Of a stretch of 25,014 nt of DNA, positions 7,675-16,545 are shown in pieces. The position numbers and the translations under genes were made by a program. The notes beneath the pieces were generated by a model. The model worked only from the letters and a program-made list of their open reading frames with translations. It ran no database searches and had not been told where the DNA came from. Each line of letters begins with the position of its first letter. Positions within the stretch are counted from its first letter, which is position 1. This stretch comes from a virus, in the IMG/VR virus record IMGVR_UViG_3300043570_003757, positions 1 to 25,014 of that record, one strand, 5' to 3'.

Positions 7675-9651
7675 ATGGCTTTAGATGCGTTTCAGCTAGA
7701 GACAGTTAAAAGATGTCAGCAATCATGCACATGGTTTTTGCGTAATTTCGGCAAGATTAAACACCCAATGGCCGGTATCATTCCGTTTAATGTTTTTAGC
7801 TATCAGCGATATGCTTTGAAATGCTTTAGGACTCAGAGATTTAACATTTTTAAAAAGTGTCGTCAGGTTGGCGCATCTAAGATTTCAGGAGCATTCGCAT
7901 TATGGTATGCGATGTTTCAGCCCAACAAAACAATACTTATCGTGTCTCGCCGTAATGAAGACGCTATGGGCTTTCTGCGGGAACAAGTATTATTCCCATT
8001 TAATCATTTACCAGAATGGATGCAAGAAGTATGGAAACCAGTAAAGCAGACAGAACACGAAGTTATCTTCCCTAATGGCTCAAGAATAAGCAGCCTCACC
8101 AGTCACCCTGATGTTATGCGGTCGAATAGCTCATCATTAAACATTATTGATGAAGCAGCGTTTATTCAGGGCATGGACGATATGTGGGCGTCAGCTGCTC
8201 CTACGCTAAACATGGGTGGATCGGTTATAGCTATCTCTACGACAAACGGTATAGGCGGATGGTACTGGAATACATGGACAGACGCAGAAGCTGGTCTCAA
8301 TCGATGGAACCCAATCAATATCGATTGGTGGGATATGGACTGGGTCATTGAATATGTTGACCCATTAAGTAATACAAAGCAACGCATATGTCCCAGGGAT
8401 GGCATCAGGCCGTGTAAGACGACAGAAGAAAAAAAGAAGTACGGTCCTTATTGGTCACCATGGCTGGAAGACCAATATCAGGATCTCGTGAGTGAGGGTG
8501 TGGCATGGAAATTCGAGCAAGAAATTTTAGCATCGTTCGTGGGTAGTGGTAATACTGTGCTTGATAAGGAAGCCCTATCTTTCATTGGCACTACAGTCTC
8601 TGAGCCGGAGAATAAAGTCAAGGGTACACAGATTTACGTTCACCCTGTCACTGGCGCTTCCGAGGAGATGACGTTTGATTTTGAAGACCCAGATCAAGGT
8701 TTATGGATATTTAAAAAGCCTGTTCTGTCTCTGCCTGAGAAGCGCCAGAACGGTGTGATCATTGAACGCGGGCAGAATGCCCATAGTTATGCGATGGGTG
8801 TTGATATTTCGACTGGTAAAGGTAGGGATTATAGTGCTATTCAAGTCTTCGATATGAATACGAGAGAACAAGTGGCTGAATTTATGGCGAGGGTTCTTCC
8901 ACGTGATCTTGTAAAATATGTTGATCGTGTCGGAAGGTACTACAACACCGCTATGACTGTAGTTGAGCGGAATAATGGCGGCGACATGGTGATTGATGAG
9001 CTACGCTATCAAATGGCTTATCCCAGATTGTGGCGTAAGAAAGATATCAACGATAAGCCAACTCCTGTGACTAGCACTAGACGGAAGCAGCGTGCACTGA
9101 AGGTTTCTGCTTATGGATATAACACTTCGCAGGCCAGCAAGGCTATTTTGAACAAGTATATGATCGATTATCTTAGGTCTGATCCTGATGATACTTGGAC
9201 TATTTATAGCAAAAGATTGTATAAGCAGCTTCAGATTTATGTCCGAAAGAGAGACAGGTCTGGTAGAGATACTGGCAGGACTGAAGCAGAAGATGGCGCA
9301 GGAAACTATGATGACCTCGTAATGAGCACCGCTTTGGCATTTATAGCCACGAGTGATGGTTTTATAACTGATGCCGGTAATATGTTTCCTTCTAATGGTA
9401 GTTCTGATTTCAAGAGCATGACTGGTCCGTTAATTTACAGTGATGCTGCTATGGCTGTGGCGCAGAAGACTTATATGGATAAGGGAGGTCAAAATTTCCT
9501 TATGCCTATGACTTTGAGCCCAGATGAACTGCCCGAGACTGTGGCCTCAAGAGTAGTCGACAATTATGCTCTGCAATTGGGTGCTGTCCCAATAAGTCAA
9601 GGACGCCCTATCATCACACCACAAAAATGGTTTTATGACAAAAAGAACTAA
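7675..9651 (+). CDS. Terminase large subunit (gp17-like ATPase and nuclease)
   Basis: This is the DNA-packaging motor: an N-terminal ATPase translocates DNA into the prohead through the portal, and a C-terminal RNase H-fold nuclease cuts concatemers. In the 658-aa product the adenine-binding region includes FSYQRYALKCF (41-51). The Walker A-like CRQVGASK is at 62-69, Walker B LNIIDE at 155-160, and the coupling motif ISTTNG at 187-192. The nuclease acids are D377 (GVDISTGKGRDYS), E431 (VVERNNGGD) and D546/D547 (NYDDLV), in the order of T4 D401, E458 and D542. It starts 2 bases after the small subunit's stop, so the two are probably translationally coupled. T4 gp17 is 610 aa. Residues from about 560 on, after the last nuclease acid, may be a lineage-specific tail. 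Confidence 0.96.
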   Translation: MALDAFQLETVKRCQQSCTWFLRNFGKIKHPMAGIIPFNVFSYQRYALKCFRTQRFNIFKKCRQVGASKISGAFALWYAMFQPNKTILIVSRRNEDAMGFLREQVLFPFNHLPEWMQEVWKPVKQTEHEVIFPNGSRISSLTSHPDVMRSNSSSLNIIDEAAFIQGMDDMWASAAPTLNMGGSVIAISTTNGIGGWYWNTWTDAEAGLNRWNPINIDWWDMDWVIEYVDPLSNTKQRICPRDGIRPCKTTEEKKKYGPYWSPWLEDQYQDLVSEGVAWKFEQEILASFVGSGNTVLDKEALSFIGTTVSEPENKVKGTQIYVHPVTGASEEMTFDFEDPDQGLWIFKKPVLSLPEKRQNGVIIERGQNAHSYAMGVDISTGKGRDYSAIQVFDMNTREQVAEFMARVLPRDLVKYVDRVGRYYNTAMTVVERNNGGDMVIDELRYQMAYPRLWRKKDINDKPTPVTSTRRKQRALKVSAYGYNTSQASKAILNKYMIDYLRSDPDDTWTIYSKRLYKQLQIYVRKRDRSGRDTGRTEAEDGAGNYDDLVMSTALAFIATSDGFITDAGNMFPSNGSSDFKSMTGPLIYSDAAMAVAQKTYMDKGGQNFLMPMTLSPDELPETVASRVVDNYALQLGAVPISQGRPIITPQKWFYDKKN

Positions 9652-9653
9652 CA

Positions 9654-9953
9654 ATGATACCACAAATCAACACACAAGTTATTGAAAACGTAGCAACAGA
9701 ATACGCAAGATTAAACAAAGACATTTTTAATTTTTGTGTTAATCAGATAGACTTGTATAAAGATAACAACCATCAGTTTTTGCTTGCCATTGATGATCTA
9801 ATAACCCAGACGTTTGTTACAAATGAGACAGATGATACGCCTGAGTTTATGAGAGAAGTCAATAGAGGTAGGGCGTTTGCTGTGGTTTGTCTGGTCTTAA
9901 AAATGGTATCTAACCAGATAGAAATAGATGAACTTCATAAAATATACGATTGA
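9654..9953 (+). CDS. Unknown 99-aa protein
   Basis: It starts 2 bases after the terminase stop, without a strong Shine-Dalgarno sequence, so it is probably translated by coupling. The protein is acidic and all-helical (VIENVATEYARLNKDIFNF, then REVNRGRAFAVVCLVLKMV), with no cysteine motif and no clear membrane segment. Between terminase and portal T4 encodes the tail sheath and tube (18 and 19); this is far too short for either. Function unknown. Confidence 0.75.
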   Translation: MIPQINTQVIENVATEYARLNKDIFNFCVNQIDLYKDNNHQFLLAIDDLITQTFVTNETDDTPEFMREVNRGRAFAVVCLVLKMVSNQIEIDELHKIYD

Positions 9954-9968
9954 AATAGGAGATAGTAA

Positions 9969-10205
9969 ATGTCCCAAGACCAGTTTTTAAATGATTTGTT
10001 TACCAGATGCGGTAGAAGATATACAAATCCAAATGGCAACGTCTGGTTTTTAGAAAGAAATGGTGCACGCATCGTAGAGCCTTTAACAGGCGAGCCTGAC
10101 CCTAACACATTTAGGGGCGAATATTATTACAATAGTATAGAAAACATGCTGTACCGTAAAATCAAGACTATTGCTGAGACTTTTGTCTGGAAAAGAATGA
10201 TATAA
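9969..10205 (+). CDS. Unknown 78-aa protein
   Basis: AGGAG lies 8-9 bases before ATG 9969, a strong start. The protein is basic with Asp/Glu and aromatic residues (GNVWFLERNGARIVEP, then RGEYYYNSIENMLYRKI). The N-terminal half looks like a small beta structure (strand-turn-strand around NPNGNVWFLERNG). It shares an operon with terminase and portal. It is followed by 86 bases of AT-rich spacer with no clear gene before the portal. Function unknown. Confidence 0.75.
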   Translation: MSQDQFLNDLFTRCGRRYTNPNGNVWFLERNGARIVEPLTGEPDPNTFRGEYYYNSIENMLYRKIKTIAETFVWKRMI

Positions 10206-10291
10206 GGTGGAATACTACTTCATTCTTTTTGTTCGGTCTATCATATTGTCGGCTCCTGTAAATATATGTTAACCATACGGAGAAGGATTAT

Positions 10292-13200
10292 ATGCCCAGT
10301 AACTGGCTTGTCTTCGACAGAATACGTGCTTTAACTAAATCAGCGAATGTCTTTAGAGCAGACAAGATTTTCCAGGATCAGTCTAACCTTGACAGGCTCA
10401 CAGCTGGCGGGGATTTTTTAGATTTTAGCAGCCAGGCGGCAATCCTTGATCAGACCAATCTTCAGATCAACCGTCTTGAACGGTATAAAGATTACGAGCA
10501 GATGGATCAGACTGGGGAAATTAGCTTAGCTTTAGATTTATATGCAGATGAAGCTTGCCTGACGGGCGACACGCATATACCATTGTTAGATGGAACATGC
10601 CCCACAATCGCAGAATTAGCAGAACGAGGCCAAGATTCGGAGTTCTGGGTATATTCATTTGACCAACAGACGGGGAAATATGTTCCAGCTTTGGCCAAGG
10701 GCGCTCGGATTACAGGCACGAACGTGCAGATTGTATGTGTGACTCTAGATGATGGTTCTAAGATTCGATGCACCGCAGACCATCTTTTCATGATGCGTGA
10801 TGGTACATTTGTGCAAGCATGCGATCTGAAGCATGATGATAGTCTTAAACCTTTATATAAGAAGCGTCGTTATAGAGCCAAAAACGGTAAAGCTCTATTT
10901 GAAGTAAAGCCATATTCGACAGCTACGGCATATGAATATTTCTTCAACGGAGAGCATTTCCAAAGTACTCATAGATGGGTGTATCATTCATTAAATGAAG
11001 ATTCGCCTGCCGTGGTACATCATGGGAATTTCAATAGCTTGGATAATACTCCAGCTAATTTAAAAGGGATGAATGTTTCTGAACATGATGCTATCCACCG
11101 GAAATATGGCAAATCCAATCATAGTTTTAAAAATATTGCCTGGGCGGATATAGTGAAAATAGCAGAATCATGGAGTGGTACAATAACTAGAGACAATATC
11201 TGTGCTGTTCTTGGTATTGGTGAGAGGGTACTTTACCGATTGCTAAGCGAGCAAGGCATAAGATGGGAACAATTTAGAGACAGATATAATCACTGTTCTC
11301 GTTGCAACAATCAAATCACAGGTGCTCGTCGAATATGTGTGCCATGTAGAAAAGCTTTTCTACATGATTATCATATAGAACATCAAAAAGACGTCACATA
11401 CAGAGAAAAAAGAAAAACACATAGAGCAAATAGTCCGCATATACCGGTCATTCAGAAGACTTGTAAAGCTTGTAAATTAAGCAAGAAATCTAACGAGTTT
11501 TTGCGGTCCGGATGCTCATTTAGTCCTTATTGCAATGATTGTAGGCCAATAACATGTGAAAGACGATACTTGGCAAAATCGTTTAATAACCATAAGGTGT
11601 TAAGCGTCGAATATGCGGGTGTGGTTGATAAAGTATATGACATTGAAGTTCCTAAATACCATTGTTTTGCCGCTGGGACAGATTCTTCTTGGGTCATTGT
11701 GCATAATAGTCTGGTCGATTCCGAGAAGAAGCATACGTTAATCATAAAAGCTAGGAACAAGCGGTTAAAGCATGAGCTAGAGGATCTATTCTACAATATA
11801 CTTAGATGGGATAATTTTTGCCGCCCCACAATGAGATACTTGTGCAAATACGGCGACGCTCCTTTTGAGATCATTTTAGATCAGAATCGTACATCAGTCG
11901 CCGCTCTTCGGTTTATGAATGTTTATAATTTTACGCGGATAGAGACCAGGTATGGTGATCTGATTGGTTTCTTTTACATGGACGCATTGTTTCCAAAGCC
12001 CGTGTTTTTGCATCCTTGGCAGGTAATGCACCTTAGGCTCACTAGCTTTGAAAACATTTATCATCCTTATGGTAGAGCAATCCTTGATGGTGGCAGGAAA
12101 GCGTTTAAGCAGTTGCGGTTAATGGAAGATGCTGCTCTCATTTATCGTATAACACGTGCCCCCGAGAAAAGGAAGTTCACTATACCTGTTGGAAATATTC
12201 CGGCTAAAGAGGTGCCGGAATACATGCAGATGGTAGCGAGAACGTTTAAGCGACAGAGGTTTTATAATCCTTCTACTGGGTCGTTTGATGAGCGTTATTC
12301 GCCGTTGATTCAAGAAGATGATTTTTTCTTGCCTAGGCGCACAGATGGGTCTGGTCCTGATATTGATATTCTGCCTGGCGCTGAGAATCTTGATCAAATT
12401 AAGGATATTGAATACTTTAAAAAGAAAATGATCGCCCCGATGAAGATACCATTCAATAGAGTGGGAATCGGCGATGGGGCTGGTGAGGCGAATGAGAAGA
12501 CGCTATCTCAGTCTAGCAGCGAATTTGCTAAAGCTGTTCAATGGGTACAGCGTGAGGGGGTCAATGGACTGACTAAAGTGGCTATTGTCCATTTGGCTTT
12601 GCGTGGTTATGGAGTAGAGGATTTGAAGGGTTTCGAGATTTCTTTTACCGCCAATTCTGCGTTGGAAGAGCTTTATCGAATTGAGACTTGGCAGACTCGT
12701 GTTAGCGTCATGAGTGATTTAAAGGATCTTGGATGGTTCCCTAAAGAGTGGATTGTGACGCATTTTACTGATCTTTCTCCTGATGAGATTGAGGAGATTA
12801 AAGAGTTAGAGGATGCAGAGGTAGAAGGTGGCGGTGGAATGGGCGGCGGCGGCGGCGGTGGTGGAATGGGCGGGATGCCCGATTTTGATCTTGGTGGAGA
12901 AGAGGGCGGGCCTGAAGGTGGTATGCCTCCATTAGATCTTGGGGCAGAGGGTGGTGCCGCGCCTGCTGGCGGTGAGGTTGGAGGTGAGGTTGGAGGAGAA
13001 GGAGCAGGTGGAGAGGGTGCTGGTGATGCTGGGGAAGCAGTTGATGCTGGTTTAGGGGCTCCAGCTGAAGGTTATGATATCAGTGCTGATAGGCGGTTAA
13101 TATTGGAGATTAGAAAGAGAGAGCTTAAGAGCAGGAAGCGTAAGGTTATGGCGTCTATCGCCGAACGACTTCATAGGGACTATTTTAAGGATGTTCCGTC

Positions 13201-13471
13201 TTATACTAATGGCTATGAGTATTTTATGGCCAGCAAGGAATTTGATGGCTTATCGAAGCGCCCTTCTAAAAATGATAAAATATTCAATGATGATGGTTCT
13301 CTGGCTATTAAAGATCCGTCTAAGGATGATCAGTGCTTGGTGGAATGGACTGTTGATCCTAAAGAGCGTCTTGAAGCTATCAGAGAGAATTACAATCTAT
13401 TGATTAGCGATTCAGTTGTGGTCGAGGAGAAAGTTGCTGAAATAACTGACAGGGACCTTCCTCGACGTTGA
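10292..13471 (+). CDS. Portal protein (gp20-like) interrupted by an intein
   Basis: The portal is the dodecameric ring at one head vertex that starts capsid assembly and through which DNA is packed. The precursor has 1059 residues: N-extein 1-88, intein 89-472, C-extein 473-1059. The joined portal would be 675 aa against 524 in T4. Recognition rests on EISLALDLYADEA at 76-88, and on ILPGAENLDQIKDIEYFKKK followed by MIAPMKIPFNRV in the C-extein, which parallels the T4 gp20 LPGGQNLGEIQDVEYFRKK region. A Gly-rich low-complexity segment (about 846-925) sits after the conserved core and before a basic helical stretch (LILEIRKRELKSRKRK). GGAGAAGGA precedes the ATG. The portal should be functional only after protein splicing. 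Confidence 0.93.
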   Translation: MPSNWLVFDRIRALTKSANVFRADKIFQDQSNLDRLTAGGDFLDFSSQAAILDQTNLQINRLERYKDYEQMDQTGEISLALDLYADEACLTGDTHIPLLDGTCPTIAELAERGQDSEFWVYSFDQQTGKYVPALAKGARITGTNVQIVCVTLDDGSKIRCTADHLFMMRDGTFVQACDLKHDDSLKPLYKKRRYRAKNGKALFEVKPYSTATAYEYFFNGEHFQSTHRWVYHSLNEDSPAVVHHGNFNSLDNTPANLKGMNVSEHDAIHRKYGKSNHSFKNIAWADIVKIAESWSGTITRDNICAVLGIGERVLYRLLSEQGIRWEQFRDRYNHCSRCNNQITGARRICVPCRKAFLHDYHIEHQKDVTYREKRKTHRANSPHIPVIQKTCKACKLSKKSNEFLRSGCSFSPYCNDCRPITCERRYLAKSFNNHKVLSVEYAGVVDKVYDIEVPKYHCFAAGTDSSWVIVHNSLVDSEKKHTLIIKARNKRLKHELEDLFYNILRWDNFCRPTMRYLCKYGDAPFEIILDQNRTSVAALRFMNVYNFTRIETRYGDLIGFFYMDALFPKPVFLHPWQVMHLRLTSFENIYHPYGRAILDGGRKAFKQLRLMEDAALIYRITRAPEKRKFTIPVGNIPAKEVPEYMQMVARTFKRQRFYNPSTGSFDERYSPLIQEDDFFLPRRTDGSGPDIDILPGAENLDQIKDIEYFKKKMIAPMKIPFNRVGIGDGAGEANEKTLSQSSSEFAKAVQWVQREGVNGLTKVAIVHLALRGYGVEDLKGFEISFTANSALEELYRIETWQTRVSVMSDLKDLGWFPKEWIVTHFTDLSPDEIEEIKELEDAEVEGGGGMGGGGGGGGMGGMPDFDLGGEEGGPEGGMPPLDLGAEGGAAPAGGEVGGEVGGEGAGGEGAGDAGEAVDAGLGAPAEGYDISADRRLILEIRKRELKSRKRKVMASIAERLHRDYFKDVPSYTNGYEYFMASKEFDGLSKRPSKNDKIFNDDGSLAIKDPSKDDQCLVEWTVDPKERLEAIRENYNLLISDSVVVEEKVAEITDRDLPRR
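10556..11707 (+). mobile_element. Intein with an HNH homing endonuclease, inserted in the portal
   Basis: The 384-residue element splices out of the portal at ADEA^C and HN^S. Splicing blocks seen (precursor numbering): A, CLTGDTHIPLLDG from C89; B, KIRCTADHLFMMRDG with T161 and H164; F, VDKVYDIEVPKYHCFAAG at 445-462; G, VIVHN at 468-472 followed by S473 as the +1 nucleophile. An HNH nuclease domain lies at about 226-270 (THRWVYH; VVHHGNFNSLDNTPANL, with paired His 243/244 and N252, N256). Two cysteine clusters follow (C335, C338, C349, C352; and C391, C394, C414, C417), probably zinc fingers that help bind the target DNA. The domain would drive homing into intein-free portal genes. All splicing residues look intact, so it is probably active. 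Confidence 0.93.
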
Positions 13472-13484
13472 TCTTGGAATTGTT

Positions 13485-13516
13485 TTGGCGGGGAGTACGT
13501 GATTTCCCGTCAAATT
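13485..13516 (+). terminator. Possible hairpin terminator after the portal gene
   Basis: TTGGCGGGGA (13485-13494) can pair with TTCCCGTCAA (13503-13512) over 10 positions, two of them G-U, with an 8-base loop, followed by ATTT. It is weaker than the other hairpins in the window and could be partial or an mRNA processing structure. Confidence 0.45.
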
Positions 13517-13563
13517 TAACAGTAGTTTTAGTATGCTGATGTATGCATAAGGGGTTGTCTATC

Positions 13564-16545
13564 ATGGCACAATATCAGAAATCTGTGGCTAATCCAACAG
13601 TTAAAATGGATAGTCGAAAGTTTCTGGGTGCACTAAATGAGAGTGCGCAGGCTCGTGTAGCGTTTTTCACTGACAAGGTACAGGAAATGGGTCGGTCGGC
13701 AGGACGCCAATGGCGTTTAGCTGCGCTCCGTAATAATGACCTCTTCATTGAAGACGTAAGAACAAACACATACTATCTCGCCGAACATAGCAAAACGCAA
13801 GGCAAGATAGCAATCAATAATATTAGATCCATCGAGATCTCCGAAGGCGAAAAAGCCGGACTCTTTGAAGAATCCTGCAACAGGCTCGTCAACGCTATCG
13901 AAGAAAATGACCAACGCGAAATGGCCATCGCCTTCAATAGAATGAAAGCACAGAGATTCACTGGTAAAACAGTACCAGCATCAGGAGTAGTACGAACAAG
14001 AGATGGCGTAACCCGCCACATCAACGTCAACAAAGGCATCCTGCCAGAAGACGTAAAAAACAGAATCGTAGCAACGATCGTAGAAGGTCTACAAGATAAA
14101 GTTATCGTCGAAAACGGTCATATCGAAGCAGCCTACTTTAATGACGGCCAAAGATTTAGACTACCAGTCACCAAATGGGCCAGCAAGAAGCTAGTTGCGA
14201 GAAACATGAGAGAAGCCGCTGCCAATGCGTACTTCTCACTAGGATTCCAAAAACGAATCGCAACAGTAGCCAACTACATTGCTGAAGGAAAAATCGAAAA
14301 AGCAGTCATCGAAATTATACCATTCCTAGAGGATATGGAAGAATTCACACTGCTAAACAAAAACCAAACACAACAGCTGGTCGAAAACGCGATGGCTGCG
14401 GCTGGCGTGTTCAACCAACAATTGTGTGACGACACAGCAACGCTGTTCTACCGCACTAACATGAAAGTAAGCCGAGACAAGATCCTCCGCGAATGGAAAT
14501 CAATCGCACGAGCATCCGAACATTCGGTCCTTGCCGAAAATGTCATAATCCTGGCAGAAAGCAAGAATTTTGAGTCAGCTTACGATAGATTCCTGCATTT
14601 GGTATTCGAAGCAATCAGCAACAGAGAAGTAGCAGCTGAATCGCTCGCCACGACTCTCGAAGTGCTGAAAGACAAGACACCAAAAATCAAAGAATCCCAC
14701 GAATTGTCCAGCAAATTGATGGGCTTGATCGACAGACTTAAAGGCCCAGACTTTGACGACGCAGCGATCTACGAAGCCGAAGATCTCATCGCCACAATTC
14801 AGGAAGAATTAAGCGCATCAGAATCTCTCCGCGATTTTGACAGCATGCCAGGTGATGCAAGCGAAGACATGCCGTCTAATGATAAAGGAATGGACCTTGG
14901 CGCAAGCCCTATCAGCACCGGTAAAGGTGGCCAGCCTATCATCAATATTAACAGCCCACTGATTCAAATCGGCGGCACCAGTGGTGCAGCTGAAGAAGAA
15001 GACGAATTGGGCGGCATGGATTTTGAAGATGAGGCACCTGAAGAAGAGCCATCAGACGACGAGTTTGGTGACCTTCTTTCCGGCGATGAAGATGAGCTTG
15101 CTGCTCCTGCTGCTCCCGCTGCTCCTGCAGCGCCTGCTGCGCCTGCTGCGCCAGCTTCTCCAGCAGCCCAAGCTCCTCCTGCCGGTGGGCCTCCTAAGTT
15201 TGAGAGCCGTTCACGCCGTGGCAATAGCTTCAGCGAATCCCGTCCCAAGCCTTATGAAACGAACAGGATGTTCACTAATAAGGATGAAGAAGAAGATGAT
15301 CTGTCTGGCGAGGACATTGAGGAATCTTCTGACCCATATTCATATCGTAAGGGCAATATCAAAGCCAATATGGTAATGGAATATGGCGCACCAGCTATTA
15401 AAGATGCTGCTGATCTTGACAAAGTTGTTGGCCTGATGCAACGGCTTGCTATGGAGCACAAGCTCTCAGGCCAAAGACTGGTCGATAATCTCGATGAGAT
15501 GGCGCAAGCTAGCATCGAAGCGATCGGACTCCGCCTGCCGGGTGCTCGGATGGAATCAGCCATCGAACAAGCTGTGAACTATTTCTTCGAATCAGAAGCT
15601 CCATTCCCCGGCGCTGTTCCTCCTTTCGGCAAGAAGGGCAAGAAGAGCGAAAAGAATGGGCTCGATTCGGAAGACGAGGACGAATCAGACGAGCCTTGGG
15701 AAGAAGAAGGCATGGCTGAAGATCAGTACAAATCACCACGATACAAGAAGATCGGGTATGGCCGCGCCGCTTTGAGCACCAAGAAGGGTGTGAGCGAAGG
15801 TAAAATCACTTGGCTTGAATCTGACGACAATGCTATGCTAGGAAGCATCAACGGCGTCAACTTCATTTTCGACCAAGGCGATGGAGACGCTAGCCTCGAT
15901 CCAGTAATCATGAGCGAAGACGGAAGCAGCGCTCAGATTCCAATCCCAGCTCGCTTGGTGAATAGCGCTTATGCTGCTGCAGGAATGAGCAAAGGTGATG
16001 CTCGTCCTTTCAGCAAATGGCTGAGCGAATCAATCGAGCAACTCAGACCAATCAGCGATGAAGAAGATTCAGTATTCAACGAAGCCATGGCTACTATTAG
16101 AACCTCACCGGGTGGTGGGTTCGAAATCGAACTGTCTGGCGACATCGACGTCAACATGGATGACGATGATGATGCTGATGACATGAAGCCAGTAGATTCA
16201 GTGGCCGCAGTCGATGCTTCTGACGCAGATGATGCTGAAGAAGACGAAGATGCCATGCCAAATTTTGAAGCCGAAAAGGAAGATTCGGCAGATGAAGACG
16301 ACCATGAAGAGTCAGAAAAAGAATCTGACAAAGAAGAAGAAGGTCTTGCCGAAGATATGGACATCACCGCTCCTGTCGAGACCAAATATGGCAAGGCTGC
16401 CAAAGGGAACAAGAGAGAATTCCCTGCCCATACTATGCCTAAAAAGAAGAGTGGGGACCAACTCGAAGGCATGGGTCCGGACCTGAAGAAAGATGACGGT
16501 TCTGGCTCCAAACCACCTGTTGCCAGAAAGGGCGGATCTAAATGA
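13564..16545 (+). CDS. Large acidic protein of the head operon, candidate prohead core protein
   Basis: The 993-aa product has no family I recognise. Start: AAGGGG lies nine bases before ATG 13564, whereas an in-frame ATG at 13543 has no such site. Residues 1-430 are a helical, well-formed region (e.g. QRFTGKTVPASGVVRTRDG). Next comes a disordered Asp/Glu-rich part with an Ala-Pro run (513-540). A second ordered part follows (about 605-680, DLDKVVGLMQRLAMEHKL), then a globular part (about 745-850), and a very acidic, Lys-tailed C-terminus (about 850-993). It lies between portal and protease and overlaps the protease start by 4 bases. T4 has the tiny core genes 67 and 68 at this position. A prohead internal or scaffold role is inferred from location and acidic composition only. 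Confidence 0.85.
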   Translation: MAQYQKSVANPTVKMDSRKFLGALNESAQARVAFFTDKVQEMGRSAGRQWRLAALRNNDLFIEDVRTNTYYLAEHSKTQGKIAINNIRSIEISEGEKAGLFEESCNRLVNAIEENDQREMAIAFNRMKAQRFTGKTVPASGVVRTRDGVTRHINVNKGILPEDVKNRIVATIVEGLQDKVIVENGHIEAAYFNDGQRFRLPVTKWASKKLVARNMREAAANAYFSLGFQKRIATVANYIAEGKIEKAVIEIIPFLEDMEEFTLLNKNQTQQLVENAMAAAGVFNQQLCDDTATLFYRTNMKVSRDKILREWKSIARASEHSVLAENVIILAESKNFESAYDRFLHLVFEAISNREVAAESLATTLEVLKDKTPKIKESHELSSKLMGLIDRLKGPDFDDAAIYEAEDLIATIQEELSASESLRDFDSMPGDASEDMPSNDKGMDLGASPISTGKGGQPIININSPLIQIGGTSGAAEEEDELGGMDFEDEAPEEEPSDDEFGDLLSGDEDELAAPAAPAAPAAPAAPAAPASPAAQAPPAGGPPKFESRSRRGNSFSESRPKPYETNRMFTNKDEEEDDLSGEDIEESSDPYSYRKGNIKANMVMEYGAPAIKDAADLDKVVGLMQRLAMEHKLSGQRLVDNLDEMAQASIEAIGLRLPGARMESAIEQAVNYFFESEAPFPGAVPPFGKKGKKSEKNGLDSEDEDESDEPWEEEGMAEDQYKSPRYKKIGYGRAALSTKKGVSEGKITWLESDDNAMLGSINGVNFIFDQGDGDASLDPVIMSEDGSSAQIPIPARLVNSAYAAAGMSKGDARPFSKWLSESIEQLRPISDEEDSVFNEAMATIRTSPGGGFEIELSGDIDVNMDDDDDADDMKPVDSVAAVDASDADDAEEDEDAMPNFEAEKEDSADEDDHEESEKESDKEEEGLAEDMDITAPVETKYGKAAKGNKREFPAHTMPKKKSGDQLEGMGPDLKKDDGSGSKPPVARKGGSK
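15100..15195 (+). repeat. Ala-Pro low-complexity repeat in the acidic head protein
   Basis: Degenerate 9-bp units coding Ala-Ala-Pro (GCTGCTCCT-like) occur about eight times, then decay to ASPAAQAPPAGGPP. This is probably a flexible linker between folded parts of the protein. The antisense frame reads Ala/Gly and has no gene character. Confidence 0.85.

Noticed and set aside
9201-9208. TATAAATA on the minus strand inside the terminase gene
   Set aside because: Lies within a well-supported gene with no minus-strand frame behind it; used as evidence that the octamer can arise by chance.
15969-16511. 180-codon minus-strand Ser-rich frame
   Set aside because: Antisense shadow of Asp/Glu codons (GAT/GAC/GAA) in the acidic head protein; low complexity and no start signal.
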